From Erinaceus europaeus (taxonomy: Eukaryota; Chordata; Mammalia; Eulipotyphla; Erinaceidae): DNA of 64,000 nucleotides. The notes beneath the pieces are model-generated. The model ran no database searches and was not told where the DNA came from. It worked only from the letters and a program-made list of their open reading frames with translations. The number at the start of each line of letters is the position of its first letter. The stretch's first letter is position 1. Shown piece by piece: positions 1 to 10,733 of this stretch. Where the stretch lies: assembly GCF_950295315.1 (NCBI RefSeq), contig NC_080171.1:110766378-110830377 (forward strand), read 5' to 3'. A program made the position numbers and the translations under genes.

Positions 1-345
1 TCTTTTATACAAGTTGCCAGGACCTTGCTAATAAAACAATGTCCCAGCTAAACTACGAGCAAGTCCATGTTCTGGACCTCAACTTTGCTCTTGGGGGAAA
101 ATTCTGAAATGTAGACAAACAAACAAACAAAAAAAGATACGTGGAGAACATTTCTTTAAACATCACTTTTGGGGGTGATTATGCACAGTGTAATTAACGT
201 GAGAACTGGAAGACAACAGCGAGCTCAGCAAGGCAAAGTTTTCTATTGATGTTTGTAAAATGTTGTATTTATTATTTATTTTTTATCACTGATAAAAGCC
301 ATGAAAAGTCACGGGAGTGGGGAAGGGAGAGGCTACCAGTCCAAG
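1..345. other. Distal 5' flank of NFIL3, no gene
   Basis: Moderately AT-rich sequence with a short CAAA-type A-rich run near 115-135. I see no repeat family, conserved motif or exon here. Short open frames that run into the CpG island have no family resemblance. Confidence 0.6.
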
Positions 346-481
346 CACTGCGGGAGGCCTGCCCCCACCTGTCACCTGCCCAGCTGGGGCCAGCCCTTCC
401 TCGCGTCACCGTCAGGAACATGGCTCCCCGCGCAAAAGGCGGGCACCGGCCCTGGGTCACCTGCGGGCGCGCCCGGGAAGC

Positions 482-487
482 CACGTG
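482..487. promoter_or_regulatory. CACGTG E-box
   Basis: A perfect CACGTG palindrome about 1.08 kb upstream of the inferred NFIL3 exon 1. CACGTG is bound by CLOCK/BMAL1, USF and MYC-type bHLH factors. The match is short, so function is only inferred from position in the promoter CpG island. Confidence 0.35.
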
Positions 488-715
488 CCTTTACCGTCTT
501 TGGCGAGATGACTTCAGTCACCGCGAGATGACCTTTTAAGTCTCTGGCCCAGGAATGGTGGTGGCGGTAGTGGTGGGGGGTGCCACCCATCTTCAATCGG
601 GGCCCCAATTTCCATGGCCGCCAGAAAGAGACGCGGGTCTCGAGCTCCGAGAGCTCCAGCGCCCCCGGCCTATCCGCACGCGCGGCAGCTGATACCATGC
701 GCCGACCCCGGCGCG

Positions 716-735
716 GGGTGGTGGTGGTGGTGGTG
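716..735 (+). repeat. (TGG)n triplet microsatellite
   Basis: About six GTG/TGG units inside the CpG island. A second, interrupted GGT-rich patch lies at about 554-578. Confidence 0.8.
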
Positions 736-1385
736 CAGGGGTGCAAATGGCCCCGGTTTCCCCGCCGCGTTATGCAACAACTTCCCTGCCGTCCATTTCG
801 TCCTAACGGAGCGGCTGCTCGGCTCTCCCTAGACGGGCGCGGGGGCATCGTGAGCGCCCCGGGGCGCAGCACCGCCCGGCCCGGCTGGGCCGCTCGACCG
901 CCTCCCCTCCTCTGCCCTCCCCATGGCTGCCCGCCGCGAGCGCCCGCAGCTCAGCGGCTCCCACCCCGTCCCTCCGCCCCGGAGAGAGGGGTCCTCCCGG
1001 GACTGTGCGAGGCGGCCGAGGCAGAGGTGGCTGCCACGCCCGGGCCGCTGCAGCCCGCGGCCCCGCGCTCGCTCGCCCCGCAACAGGTAGCCCGGCCGGG
1101 GCAGCGCGCTCCAGGGGACAAAACAGCGCCCCGGCGAACGGGCGAGGCTCGCCGGGCTCCCGGAGGCACCGCGGCGACCCGGAGAAGGCGGCCATCCGGC
1201 GACGGCGGGGGTCCCGGGCCCCTCCTCAGCTCGTCCCGGTCGAGGCGGCCAGTGCGGGTCGTTGCGCAACCTCGGAGCCAAGCGCGAGCGCCGAAGTCCC
1301 CTGCTCGCCGGCGGCGGAGGCAGCGAACGGGAAGGACGCGGCCGGCCGGCGGCGCCGGTGGCGAAGGCGAGGGCGGCGAAGGCGA

Positions 1386-1428
1386 GGGCGGGGGCGGGGG
1401 CGGGGGCGGGGCGCGGCGGGGCGGGGGG
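1386..1428 (+). promoter_or_regulatory. Clustered GC boxes / G-quadruplex candidate
   Basis: Runs of four to six G separated by single C or short spacers: GGGGGCGGGGGCGGGGGCGG followed by further GGGGCG units. At least five overlapping Sp1-type GC boxes can be read. The same arrangement satisfies the G3+N1-7 rule for an intramolecular G-quadruplex on the + strand. It lies 130-175 bp upstream of the inferred exon 1. Confidence 0.6.
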
Positions 1429-1459
1429 CGCGGAGAGCCCGCCCACAACGGCCGCGGCC

Positions 1460-1500
1460 ATTGGCGGCGCGCGGTGGGCGGGTGCGGGCGCGGCGATTGG
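1460..1500 (-). promoter_or_regulatory. Paired inverted CCAAT boxes
   Basis: ATTGG (reverse CCAAT) occurs at 1460-1464, in the context GCCATTGGCG, and again at 1496-1500, in CGATTGGGG. The pair is spaced 36 bp apart and lies 60-100 bp upstream of the inferred transcription start. Such paired reverse CCAAT boxes are typical NF-Y sites in TATA-less CpG-island promoters. Confidence 0.5.
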
Positions 1501-1559
1501 GGCCCCGGCCGCCCGTCACGGCGGGGCTGGCGGGCGGCGACGTAGCGCGGCGCTCGGAA

Positions 1560-1744
1560 CTGACCTACTAACACACATCTCCCGGCGCGGCCACGGCGCC
1601 CGCGGACCCGGCGCGCCCGCCTCCCGCGCCGCGCCCTCGCTGCCGCCCGTTGCCCGGGAGGCCCGGCCAGATCCCGAGCCCCGAGCGCTGCGGATCTCCG
1701 CTCCCGGCCAGCCGGGCCGCCGGCCTGAGAGCAGGAGGAACACG
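1560..1744 (+). other. NFIL3: NFIL3 noncoding exon 1 (5' UTR; 5' end approximate)
   Basis: The 3' boundary is fixed by a consensus donor: exon ending GGAACACG, then intron GTAAGC at 1745. The 5' boundary is a guess from the positions of the CCAAT and GC boxes and could be tens of bases off. NFIL3 in mammals has a noncoding first exon spliced to one coding exon, which this arrangement reproduces. Confidence 0.6.
1561..1571 (-). promoter_or_regulatory. RORE-like element (REV-ERB/ROR)
   Basis: TGACCTACTAA on + reads TTAGTAGGTCA on the minus strand. Against the RORE consensus WAWNTRGGTCA it matches 10 of 11 positions, including the whole TRGGTCA core. NFIL3/E4BP4 is an established REV-ERB/ROR target, the antiphase output of the circadian loop. 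Position at the inferred start of exon 1 supports function, but this is a motif call only. Confidence 0.5.
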
Positions 1745-1907
1745 GTAAGCGCTCCGCCCCCCTCCCGCCGACCCGGGCCCGGCGTCCCGCTCCCCGCCCG
1801 CTCCCGGGGCGCGCGGCCGGCGGGGCGCGGGGCGCGGGGAGGGCTGCGCGCGGGACCCGGCTCCGCGCGGAGCTAGCCGGCGGCGGCGAGTGTGCGCGGG
1901 GCATTCA

Positions 1908-2371
1908 TTACATAAACTTTTGCTGTCAGGATAGCACTCGCCACCTTAAGGTGGCTGCTTTGATTGCAGCGCTCTCCCGCCGGCACGTAGTCCAGGGCTG
2001 GCTTGCGCTCCCCCCGCCACTGTTGCATAATGCCTCCTGATTTCAGGAAAATTGATGTTTTGGTAGAGTAGAGCGCCGGGGGAGGCTGGAGCGAGGCTGA
2101 GCCATCGCGAGCGGGAAGGGCAGCGCTTCTCTCCTCTCTCCTTCCTCGGCCAGCCAGGCTTCGGCGGGGAGAGCAGAGGGGGGCTTTGGGGGGGGGGCGA
2201 GGAATGGGTTATCGTCTTGATTTTTCTGATTGAGAAGGAGGGTTGGTAGTGTGCGCAGCATTTGTGTCAGGGGCAGTGTCTGCACGGACGCTTTCCACCC
2301 TGCTTGTTTGGAGAGTGTCTTGGCGGCGCTCGGGAAAGGTTGTGGGATTTGTCCTTGCATACATTGCATAA
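1908..2371. promoter_or_regulatory. Three D-box / C-EBP-like octamers
   Basis: TTACATAA at 1908-1915 and TTGCATAA at 2023-2030 and 2364-2371. All fit or nearly fit the half-site grammar of PAR-bZIP, NFIL3 and C/EBP dimers (TTRYRTAA-like). They lie 160-630 bp into NFIL3 intron 1, next to the CpG island. Individually weak, they gain interest as a cluster with the stronger site at 2767. Confidence 0.4.
1940..1955. promoter_or_regulatory. 16-bp perfect palindrome with two CACCTT boxes
   Basis: GCCACCTTAAGGTGGC is its own reverse complement. It contains two facing CACCTT/AAGGTG half sites, the E2-box type recognised by ZEB and Snail zinc-finger proteins. It sits in intron 1 about 200 bp after exon 1, between two of the bZIP-like octamers. 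Confidence 0.4.
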
Positions 2372-2766
2372 TCTGCCCACTGTGAAATATTGGTCGGGAT
2401 CATAGGCTGATGTGGGAATGTGCGCTTACGTCGGCAATGATTTGGTAATTTTAGCGCAGCTTTGGATATTAGATCATCTACATCGATACTACGTGTCCCA
2501 AATCCGAAAACGTGCATTTTACAACATTCCTACTACAAAACGTGAAAGAAAGAATTCTTGGGTTGAATTCTGAGCTTGTAATTCTCACCCCTTTAGAGGT
2601 TCTGAGCTATTATTTTAAAATCTGGGACGAACCATTGTGACATTTACCCACCTCCCTACCTTCCCAATTCTGATGCATTCCGTTCGATCAGCCCTTTTCC
2701 TCACCTTATTGTTACTGCTTTTTCAGACAGAAGACAGATCACATAATAGTTTCCTGGAAATGTTGC

Positions 2767-2776
2767 ATTATGTAAC
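2767..2776 (+). promoter_or_regulatory. Perfect NFIL3/E4BP4 D-box
   Basis: ATTATGTAAC matches the published E4BP4 consensus RTTAYGTAAY at all ten positions. It lies 1.0 kb into NFIL3's own intron 1. PAR-bZIP activators (DBP, TEF, HLF) compete with NFIL3 for this site type, so it could mediate autorepression. That role is inference. Confidence 0.5.
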
Positions 2777-3659
2777 TGCCGAATTTGCTGGCAGTAAGCA
2801 TAGGAAGAGAGAGCTAATTACCTGATTTTATATTCTTGCTTCAAAGGAAGAAACTAGGACAATCTCAGCCTTTAAAATGTCACTGTAACAGTTTTTTTTT
2901 TTTTTAATAATTTAAACAGGAAAGTAGACAACCCGGTAAGCATTGAGTTTGAGTTTGCTCATGTTGGGGAATGTGAGTCTTTTGCCTAAATGAAATGAGC
3001 GTTCTTCTAAATTTAGCCCCAACTATCGTATTTTAACAATTGTGGCCTCACTGTGCTATTTCTGGGGATTTTTTCCAGGGCTGCGTGCAAATACAAGTTC
3101 AAGGCCATTTGCTGTAGTTTTAACTATACGCCTTCAGAGACCTTTGATAAGATTGTATTTTTAGGAAGGCATTTCGCGGAGCGTGGTGATTTGCTGGTTG
3201 CTGACTCCCATTTATCTTTTTAAAGGACAGTTTAGGAAAGTGTTTTTCTCTGAGAACAGCAGGGAACAGCCAAGTGTCTTTCAGCCTTAGCTTTTGTAAA
3301 TACCAGCGTATGAGAGCACAAGTGTTTATTTATTTATTTATTTTACTTCCAGACCAGATATGATTTGCGGGGAACAATTGTAGGTTAGTAGATTGTATTT
3401 TTGGGCTGGATACTCTATTTTTATAAATGAGTATATAATGCACTCCGATTTAATTTTTTTTAATTATTATGGAGTGTAATTATATGTGATTATGTATATG
3501 ATGGTGTGTATTGTTAGTTCCTTCTCTCCCTAAGGTAACATTTAAATGGTTAAAATGCAGTTGTTTTTTTTTGAAGGGGGGGTGCATTATAGTCATCACT
3601 GGAACAAATTGTATTTCCCCTAGATAATTGCAATCGCTTTCCAGGAAACTGATATTGCT

Positions 3660-4200
3660 TCTAGCCCCCTGATGCAGACCCCGACCTACTTCGGAGGTGG
3701 GTCTGGGAGCCCCTAGCCTGTAGTGAGTGTGTAGCGCCACCTTGCGATCCTGACCTCCAGTGGGTGCAGGGGTTCCCCCTTGCCCTTTAGGGCCTGAGGG
3801 GTTGGGGTGATGTGGGGTAGATGACTGGTTGGGATCTCCTGGTCGGGGGCTAGGGAGAGCCGTGGGCGGTGCTGCCAATGGGAGTCTCACTGCTTCTTGC
3901 TCTTCTTGCCCCCTCCCCACATTCCTTTGTTCTGGAGCCTGGGGTCCTGGTGGCGCCGAGGCCCCGCTGCGCCGCCCACCCGGCGGGGGGCGGGTCCCAG
4001 CGAGGCTCTGTGCTAGGGAGCAGGGAGAAGCTGCTGGGGGTGGGGGGCGTGCGGCGGCGGCTGGGAGCAGAGCGGGGGTCGGGGGTCGGGGAAGGTACCC
4101 GGGAGAGGTGGGCGAAGAGAGCGCGGTCCAAAGCCACCAGTATCCAGTGGTGGAGCCCTGCCTTCCGACTGGGCAGATCCCGGGGCCTGCTTCCTCCTCG
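3660..4200. other. Secondary GC-rich, CpG-containing patch
   Basis: A local GC-rich block inside NFIL3 intron 1, densest at about 3940-4110. Its low stop density gives open frames on both strands (for example minus 3480-4274), but these are low-complexity Pro/Ala/Gly-rich translations with no family features. It could be an alternative promoter or an intronic CpG island; no convincing first-exon donor is obvious. Confidence 0.45.
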
Positions 4201-6670
4201 CTTCTCTGCGTGTTGAGCTTCTGAGAAGCGCAGATACCTTTGTTGCAGGAGACTTCATTGTGTTTAGAAGCCAAGTGTTTCTAGATTCATGAAGTGGGGG
4301 GGAACAAGACCCGATGAAAACGTTCAGATAGCAAATAGAAGAAACTAGGTCTATGAGCTCTCCAGAGGTAATGGTGATGGAAAGGAGGGCCCTAACTTGT
4401 GTTTAATGAAGTCCATGGGTTTTTGTTGGTTTTGTTCTGTCTGAACCTGTAGTTTCCTCAGTCAAATAAAACAAAACAAAACAAAAAAAAACAAGACGTC
4501 CACATAAATACCGCTGCCCAACTATATAATGCAGGCTTCCAACCTGGTGTAAGGCCTTGTGAGAGTGTGTGCATGTAATTCTCAGTGAATGCAAGACCAA
4601 CCTCACAGATGTTCTCTGAAAGCCTATCATTGCCATCAGCTTTGTTGGAAACTTGGCTTTATGGGATTGTAGTCAAAACACAACCCCTCTCCATAATCAG
4701 TTTCTCTTTTAAGTTACAGGCCTATCACCAGTTAAAGAATATGCTTTAACCATTACAAAGTGCCTGCCGATCTCTGGACCAAAAATTGCCTTGGGCCTAC
4801 CTAGCCTGTGTACTTGGATCTGTCCTGATTCCCATTGCTCCCCGGGGTAAACTGAGGGAATAAAACTGTAGAACTGAACAGGTTTGTGAGACTCAGCTGA
4901 TGCTTCCTTTAATAACTGCCCAGTAAGGAGGGGGTACAAATAAATAAGTAAATAAATACATGTAATTCACTTTCATTTTTCCTCTGAGTACATCTCTGTG
5001 CAGTAATAGAAGTTTGCATAAAGCCATCCCATGACCTGGGCTGCTAGTGGAATTCTCTAAGCCTCCATTCCCTTCTCTGTAGAAGGAGGATGTTAACAAA
5101 ATGCTCAACACAGTGCCTAGCACATGCAGCCTGTGTCCTTAGTGTTAAAAATGGGATGGGGGAAACCCTACTGGTTACACAACCCCCACCCCCTTTTCTC
5201 TCCCTACCCCTTTCCTGAGTGTGAGTGCAAGTTTACTGTAGTTTTTGAAACCATTTCCTTTTCTGTGTTAAAGGCTTATCTTTGCAAAGTGCAATTATAA
5301 CATCACTGTGATGCAACAGCCTGAAAATTAAAACCCTTTGTTAGAGCCCTTTCACAGGTTGAGCAATACGCCTGACTCACCAGCTGAGTGGATATTTCTA
5401 GTTGACCTTGCCTTGGTCTATAGAGTCAGTTCTAAGACAGGAATGTGATTGCTGCGTTCAGTGGAAACAGTGCATTCATATTGCCTAGGCTTTATTTTTA
5501 CTCAAGTTAAAGTCACACGTACTTCATTATTTCCATTGTAAACCAGATGGCATTGATGCTGTTAGAAGTTATTTATTTTTAATTTGTATTGAGGAATGAG
5601 AGCACACTTGGGATTCAATTCAAAATGTGACAGAAACAATGTAATTGAAGTTTCCTTTAATATTCATTTCTTGTTTTTGTTAGGCATGCTTGTATTTCAC
5701 AGGGCTAACACATTGTTTGATATCCTGTTATTTTTCTAAATTTTATTTGAGTTGATTTTTATCCAGGTCAGGCTCCTATGAGACTGTTGAGAGATACTGA
5801 CCTTTGATCACAGACATTGCATAAGACATTTTCAGTTTCAAAAATTACCAACACCTTCAATTATCTCTCAAATTTCTTTGCAAATAACTTCCTTGTAGTT
5901 GAAAAAAAAATACTGTTACCATTTGGTTTTAATTAGAGAGCATAAGCATGTTTTTATGATAAGAAAAATTTGAAGGGATTTATGAGATGCCATTGGTAAT
6001 AATCTGTGCTTTGAGGCCTCTGTTTCATTGCAATCAGAATGATGTTTATAAGCCTTTTAGTTATCAGAACGTCATGTTTTTTATTAATTAATTGTCTAGG
6101 GATGTTAAAATGCAATTATGTACCCTGAAAAGAAACTTTTTTTTTTTAAATTCACTGTGGTCACAAGGCATATTGTAAAATAAATGACATTTGTGTTAAT
6201 CTCATTGGGAAGAAAGAAATTTAAAAATCAAGAGAAGAGAATTGGAATGATCCTTTAGTATAATTAGGGACATGCAAGGACTTTCCCCTACCATGTCTCC
6301 TCATACCCATCCTATTTTGGTATCATTATCCCCATGTTACCTGTTACAGAGATTTCTATGACTGCGTTCCTTCAGGGCTATTCCTAAAGATTTCAGATTA
6401 GTTGCTAGATTGATGAATTTTCTTTCTGAAAGTTTCAAGAAAACAAATAGCCCTCATTTTGAAATGTCAGAAGATGGTGAAGCTAAGCTATTATTCTGTT
6501 CCTGCCACCCAGCTTCTTTCCCATTACTTGGTGGTTTTTAGTTTTTATTGCTTAAACAGAGCAATTGTTTGAGTATGTTAGTATCTGTGTCCTTACTCTG
6601 TAAAGTCCCGAGCGTATGTTGAAACTTTGGCAGTGTGTATTATGGTATGGCTGTAGTTATATAGAAGTAT

Positions 6671-6971
6671 AGGGAGTTGGGCAGTAGCGCAGCAGGTTAA
6701 GCGCAGGTGGCGCAAAGTGCAAGGACCAGTGTAAGGGTCTTGGTTGGAGCCACCGGCTCCCCACCTGCAGGGGAGTCACTTCACAGGCAGTGAAGCAGGT
6801 CTGCAGGTATCTCTTTCTCTCCCCCTCTCTGTCTTCTCCTCTCTCCATTTCTCTCTGTCCTATCCAACAATGACAACATCAATAACTACAACAGTAATAA
6901 CTACAACAATAAAACAACAAGGGAAACAAAAGGGAATAAATAAACATTAAAAAAATTAAATTAAAAAAAGA
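6671..6971 (+). mobile_element. SINE-A insertion with 13-bp TSD
   Basis: Full-length tRNA-derived SINE. The head has Pol III box A (TAGCGCAGCAGG) and a degenerate box B region, then the family body, CT-rich stretch, CAA/TAA-rich tail and A tail. Target duplication TATATAGAAGTAT flanks it at 6658-6670 and 6972-6984. Confidence 0.9.
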
Positions 6972-7159
6972 TATATAGAAGTATGAAGTTAGGCCCCTGA
7001 AATTTCATAGTATTGGAAGCCAGTGTAAAGTCAATAAACAAGAATGATGTCAGATAGAAAAGTTATAAGATGTTACATTGCCTTTGAATCTGGTTACTAA
7101 AATTATGAAAGGTAATAAACATGGTGAATTTTGAAGCAAAAAAAAAGTATATTTTCAAG

Positions 7160-7320
7160 ATCTGGGAGATAACTCATTTGGTAGAATGTATGCCTTACCC
7201 ATGATCCTTGATACCACATGGGAGCACGGAGGGCAGCATTGGAGGGAAATATTTTCATTATAAACTCAATCAACTTTTCACACACACACATACACACACA
7301 CATCTGAAAAGAAATAACAG
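7160..7320 (+). mobile_element. SINE-C fragment with (CA)n
   Basis: The head resembles the short tRNA-like family C (GGGAGATAACTCATTTGGTAGA). It is diverged and followed by a short CA repeat at about 7280-7303. Confidence 0.55.
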
Positions 7321-7324
7321 ATCA

Positions 7325-7530
7325 GGGGCTGGGTGATGGTCTACCTATTTGAGTGCACACATTATAGTGCACTTGAACCCTAGTTCAAGCCCCTGATCCC
7401 CATCTGTAGGGGAAAAGCTTCATGAGCAGTGAAGCAGTGCTGTAGGTATCTCTTGGTCTCTCATCCCCTTTCCTCTTAAATTTCTGTCTCTATCCAAAAT
7501 AAATAAATAAATGATATTTTAAAATAACAA
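7325..7530 (+). mobile_element. SINE-B copy
   Basis: Recognised by the family order: GGGGCTGGGTGATGG head, TAGTTCAAGCCC box B, CTGTAGGGGAAAAGCTTCATGAG core, CT-rich segment, and (AAATA)n tail. Confidence 0.8.
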
Positions 7531-9006
7531 AATAATGGTTCAGTCTGTTACTTTGATAGCATAGATTTTGGAAAAGTTTGAATCTGCTTATGTATTCATC
7601 TCTCGAGTTTGTACATATTTTTTCTTCATTTTAGGATTAAATAACTTTAACCCTACTAGAGACAGAATTACATCATTAATGTGATATACTTCATTGGCAC
7701 TTATAGATGCCAACATATAGTTTATACTTCATTTAAAAAGTCTTCTATTTTGCTGTCCATTAGAAAATCCTTTTGCAACGTCAGCAGTGTTCTCTGAAAT
7801 TTTTTACCCCCATTGCCTCTGTGCCTTTTCTGAGTTTGTCTCTGCTGTTAAATATTAGCTTTTATTTTCATCCATAGAAAGAGTGCATTTTATTGAAGCA
7901 ATCACGTCATAATTTTCACCCACAGAAGTAAAATGTAGGTTACTATTTTGCTGTCACTAATTCTTAAGAAACCTGTGAGTTGACTGATCATCTTTTAAAA
8001 AAAATTATACTTAACTCAAAAACAAATGGCTGTTTTAGTGGAGAAATGATTTACCATCTAAGTAATTTTTTTTAGTAGTATTCATGCTATATATCTGAGG
8101 GAGTTAAACAGCATATATCCAGAGAGAGGCAAAATAGTTTTATAAAAATGTTTTCATATCATCAGGTAAATCATAGTATTTTCTCTTGCATTGATAGAAT
8201 TTTTAAATCAAAATGTGTAGTAGGAATGCTTTGCAATAAACTTCCCCTTTGAAGAGCTAGTAATACAATTTCCTTATAGCCAGGGAAAATATGGCTCTGT
8301 CCTAGACACAAGTAATGAGGTCACTTCCCTAGGATCAGTTTGATCTAACAATCCTGAATTTTGATTGTCAAGTTTTATTCTTTTTGAGAATTTGCTAAAT
8401 CACATTTTAATCTTAATCAAAAATAATACTTAAGGTGTTTAAATTAAATAGGCTTTAAGAATCCAGCCTGAAAAAATAAAGTCCTGCCTATGGAAATAGT
8501 ATAATGTATATTTAAAAGCATTAATTAGCCATGGCATATCTGTATGTATCTGACATATTGGGAAAATATGTCATTTGGAATGTGATGACTCCTATTCTTA
8601 AATTTCTCTTTTTATTTGTGTTTTGAAGAAGCAGCCACATTATCTAATGGGTGTGATGCAGCTGGTCATGCTGAACACGCCAGCATCATAGAACTGGCAT
8701 TTAGAGTCAATTACTCACCAAAATGGAAACACAGTACAGCGTTCATGGTGATCTAAAACAGGAGGCAGAGGCAAAGTGACTGTTCAATTAATCATAAGGG
8801 GAAACATTGGAATTTGAAATAAAGTCGTTAGTGTAGAAGGCATTACAAACTGTCTTCCTATTTGCAGTATTTTAAATTCATTGTTGCCTAACTGGATTTT
8901 GATATCTATCTCTACCTTTAATTCTGGTAATCCCTTTTTTGTGTTTTAACTGTCCAACTCCCTCATTGAAAATGGATACATTCTTGGCTTTATTAAAAAA
9001 AAAAAA

Positions 9007-9024
9007 TATATATATATATATATA
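9007..9024. repeat. (TA)n microsatellite
   Basis: About nine TA units directly after an A12 run. Confidence 0.85.
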
Positions 9025-9638
9025 TCACCGCTGACAATGTCCATAACTATCTCTTTTCTTTCCATAATCAGGCCAATTTGGAAGTTAAGGTTTTTAGCAG
9101 AGAAATAAAAATGGACAATGTTTTTTCAATTCATTAAACATTCTTGGGATTTAATAGAAAAAATTCTGAGGAAGCTGAAGTTTCAGATGATACCTTTTAC
9201 TTAAAGAAGTCGTGATTACATATAGGAGTACCTTACTGTCCCCCATAGTAGCTTAGTTGCTAGTGCCCCTGTTCAGAAATGAATGAAAATCTGTTTGTAA
9301 TGAGATGCATCCATGTACAGCAGAACAGCTCTCCAGAGATAGAGAGGGTGGTAGTTAAAGATTAGGTTGGCTCAGGACTGGCCTGGAGTCTGAGCTCTGC
9401 TCTTTAACTTTAGCTGTGTGGTACTGAGCAAGTTGTTGTTGTTTTTCTGAACTTTGATTTTTGTGTTCTGAAAATAGTTACTGTGAGGTTAATGAAATGT
9501 AACCAGACTGACATTTCCAGTCGCTCCCTTATGTTTTCAATAACGGACAGCTATAACAATTGTTTTTGTTATCATTCTGCCAAGAAAAAAGCAGTGTGGC
9601 TAGAAATGACGTAGCCTGTTCATCAGGACCTTGGTTGG

Positions 9639-9646
9639 TGACGTCA
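9639..9646. promoter_or_regulatory. Perfect CRE (TGACGTCA) beside (CA)n
   Basis: Full palindromic CREB/ATF site followed at once by a CA microsatellite (9647-9672). A second TGACG half-site lies at 9607-9611. It is in NFIL3 intron 1. A full CRE is rare by chance in CpG-poor DNA, but this is a motif call only. Confidence 0.4.
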
Positions 9647-9879
9647 CACACACACAGACACACACACACACATATATCCTTGCCACTGTATTCACCACTC
9701 AACACTAGGAGTGTCCCAACTCTCCACAGTATGGTTTTTCTCTGTTTTTGTGTGGCCCAGGTCTGATACAGTGAATGCCTAGTGTGTTTAGTTTGTTGCA
9801 ATGACTTAAGTATACCACTAATGCATAAAGCCCTGCAAATAATTTTCAGTCTGTCTGGGCATAGAAAACAAATGTGAAA

Positions 9880-10083
9880 AGGGGGTTGGGAGGTGACTCA
9901 GTGTAGAGCACATGCGTCGCACGCATGAGGCAGCAGGTTCGATTCTCAGCACCACATGAGAGCAACAAAGACTAAGCTAGTGGAGCTCCGTGGATGGTGG
10001 AATGGTGCTTTTTCATGTCTCCCTCCCAGTATCTCTCTCTCTCTCTCTCTCCCCATCATCCACACACACCTAAATAAATAAAA
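9880..10083 (+). mobile_element. SINE-C copy
   Basis: tRNA-like head GGGAGGTGACTCAGTGTAGAGC with box B GGTTCGATTCTC, then a CT repeat (10029-10052) and an AATAAATAAAA tail. Confidence 0.75.
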
Positions 10084-10180
10084 GGGAGGTGACTTAGCAG
10101 CAGCACACATGATGTCCATGCTTGAGGTCCTGGGTTTGGTTGGCTCTGGCACCATATCTGAAGGCAAAAACATGGTGTAC
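10084..10180 (+). mobile_element. SINE-C fragment, second copy in tandem
   Basis: A second, 3'-truncated family C head (GGGAGGTGACTTAGCAGCAG) starts directly after the tail of the previous copy. Confidence 0.6.
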
Positions 10181-10194
10181 AAAATCAGAATTTC

Positions 10195-10418
10195 AGGCCA
10201 GGTGCTGGCACACATTCAGTGCAAGCACACTTAATGTGTTAAGTGCACACATTAAAGTGTGCAAGCACTCAGGTTCGAACTCCTGGTCCCCACCTGCAAG
10301 GGGAAAGCTTCATGAGTGGTGAAACAGGGCTACAGATGTCTCTCTCTGCCTCTTTCCCTCTCTCTCTCTCCCTCCCCTCTAAATTTCTCTCTGTCTTTAT
10401 CTAATAAATAAATAAGAT
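10195..10418 (+). mobile_element. SINE-B copy with near-perfect TSD
   Basis: Family B with an internal duplication of the head (two GTGCACACATTAAAGTG-like segments). Box B AGGTTCGAACTCC, core and (AAATA)n tail are present. The flanks AAAATCAGAATTTC (10181) and AAAATCAGCATTTC (10419) form a 14-bp target duplication with one mismatch. Confidence 0.8.
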
Positions 10419-10526
10419 AAAATCAGCATTTCTCTCTGTACTACCTTATACTTGCTACTGCTAATAAGTTCTTCAGTTCTACAAGGTCATTTGACAGATA
10501 ACATTACAGAAAATGTAGCTGGCAGG

Positions 10527-10733
10527 GGGTGGGGTGGGACAGGGGTAAGTGGTGGCTAACCCAGTAGAAAGTACACATTTCTATGCACGAGGACCTGGGT
10601 TCAAACCCCAAGTCCCCAATGCTAGGAGGGAGGTTCATGAGTGATAGAGCCATGCTCCAGGTATTTCTCCTTCTTTCTGTCATTCTCTTTTTTGTCTCTG
10701 TCTCTCACCTCTATAAAAAATTAAAATCAGGAC
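10527..10733 (+). mobile_element. Diverged SINE-B-like copy
   Basis: Retains box B (GGGTTCAAACCCC), the GGGAGGTTCATGAGTG core remnant and CT-rich 3' part. The head is altered. Confidence 0.6.

Larger units (their letters stand above)
345..1890 (+). promoter_or_regulatory. NFIL3: NFIL3 CpG island and promoter region
   Basis: GC content and CpG frequency rise sharply from about 345 and fall again just after 1890. Densest are 640-1870, with many GC boxes and no TATA box. The island ends around a consensus splice donor (1744/1745), so it fits the TATA-less promoter and noncoding first exon of NFIL3, whose coding exon lies 11.7 kb downstream on the same strand. Long open frames on both strands within the island come from its low stop-codon density and are not genes. 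Confidence 0.85.

Noticed and set aside
580..1904. Long open frames (over 300 codons) on both strands of the NFIL3 CpG island
   Set aside because: Composition is Pro/Arg/Gly/Ala-rich in every frame, as expected from GC-rich DNA with few stops. There are no domains, and the region is interrupted by the exon-1 splice donor.
3480..4274. 264-codon minus-strand frame in NFIL3 intron 1
   Set aside because: Low-complexity Pro/Ala/Gly-rich translation over a GC-rich patch, with no known motif and extension into ordinary intron sequence.
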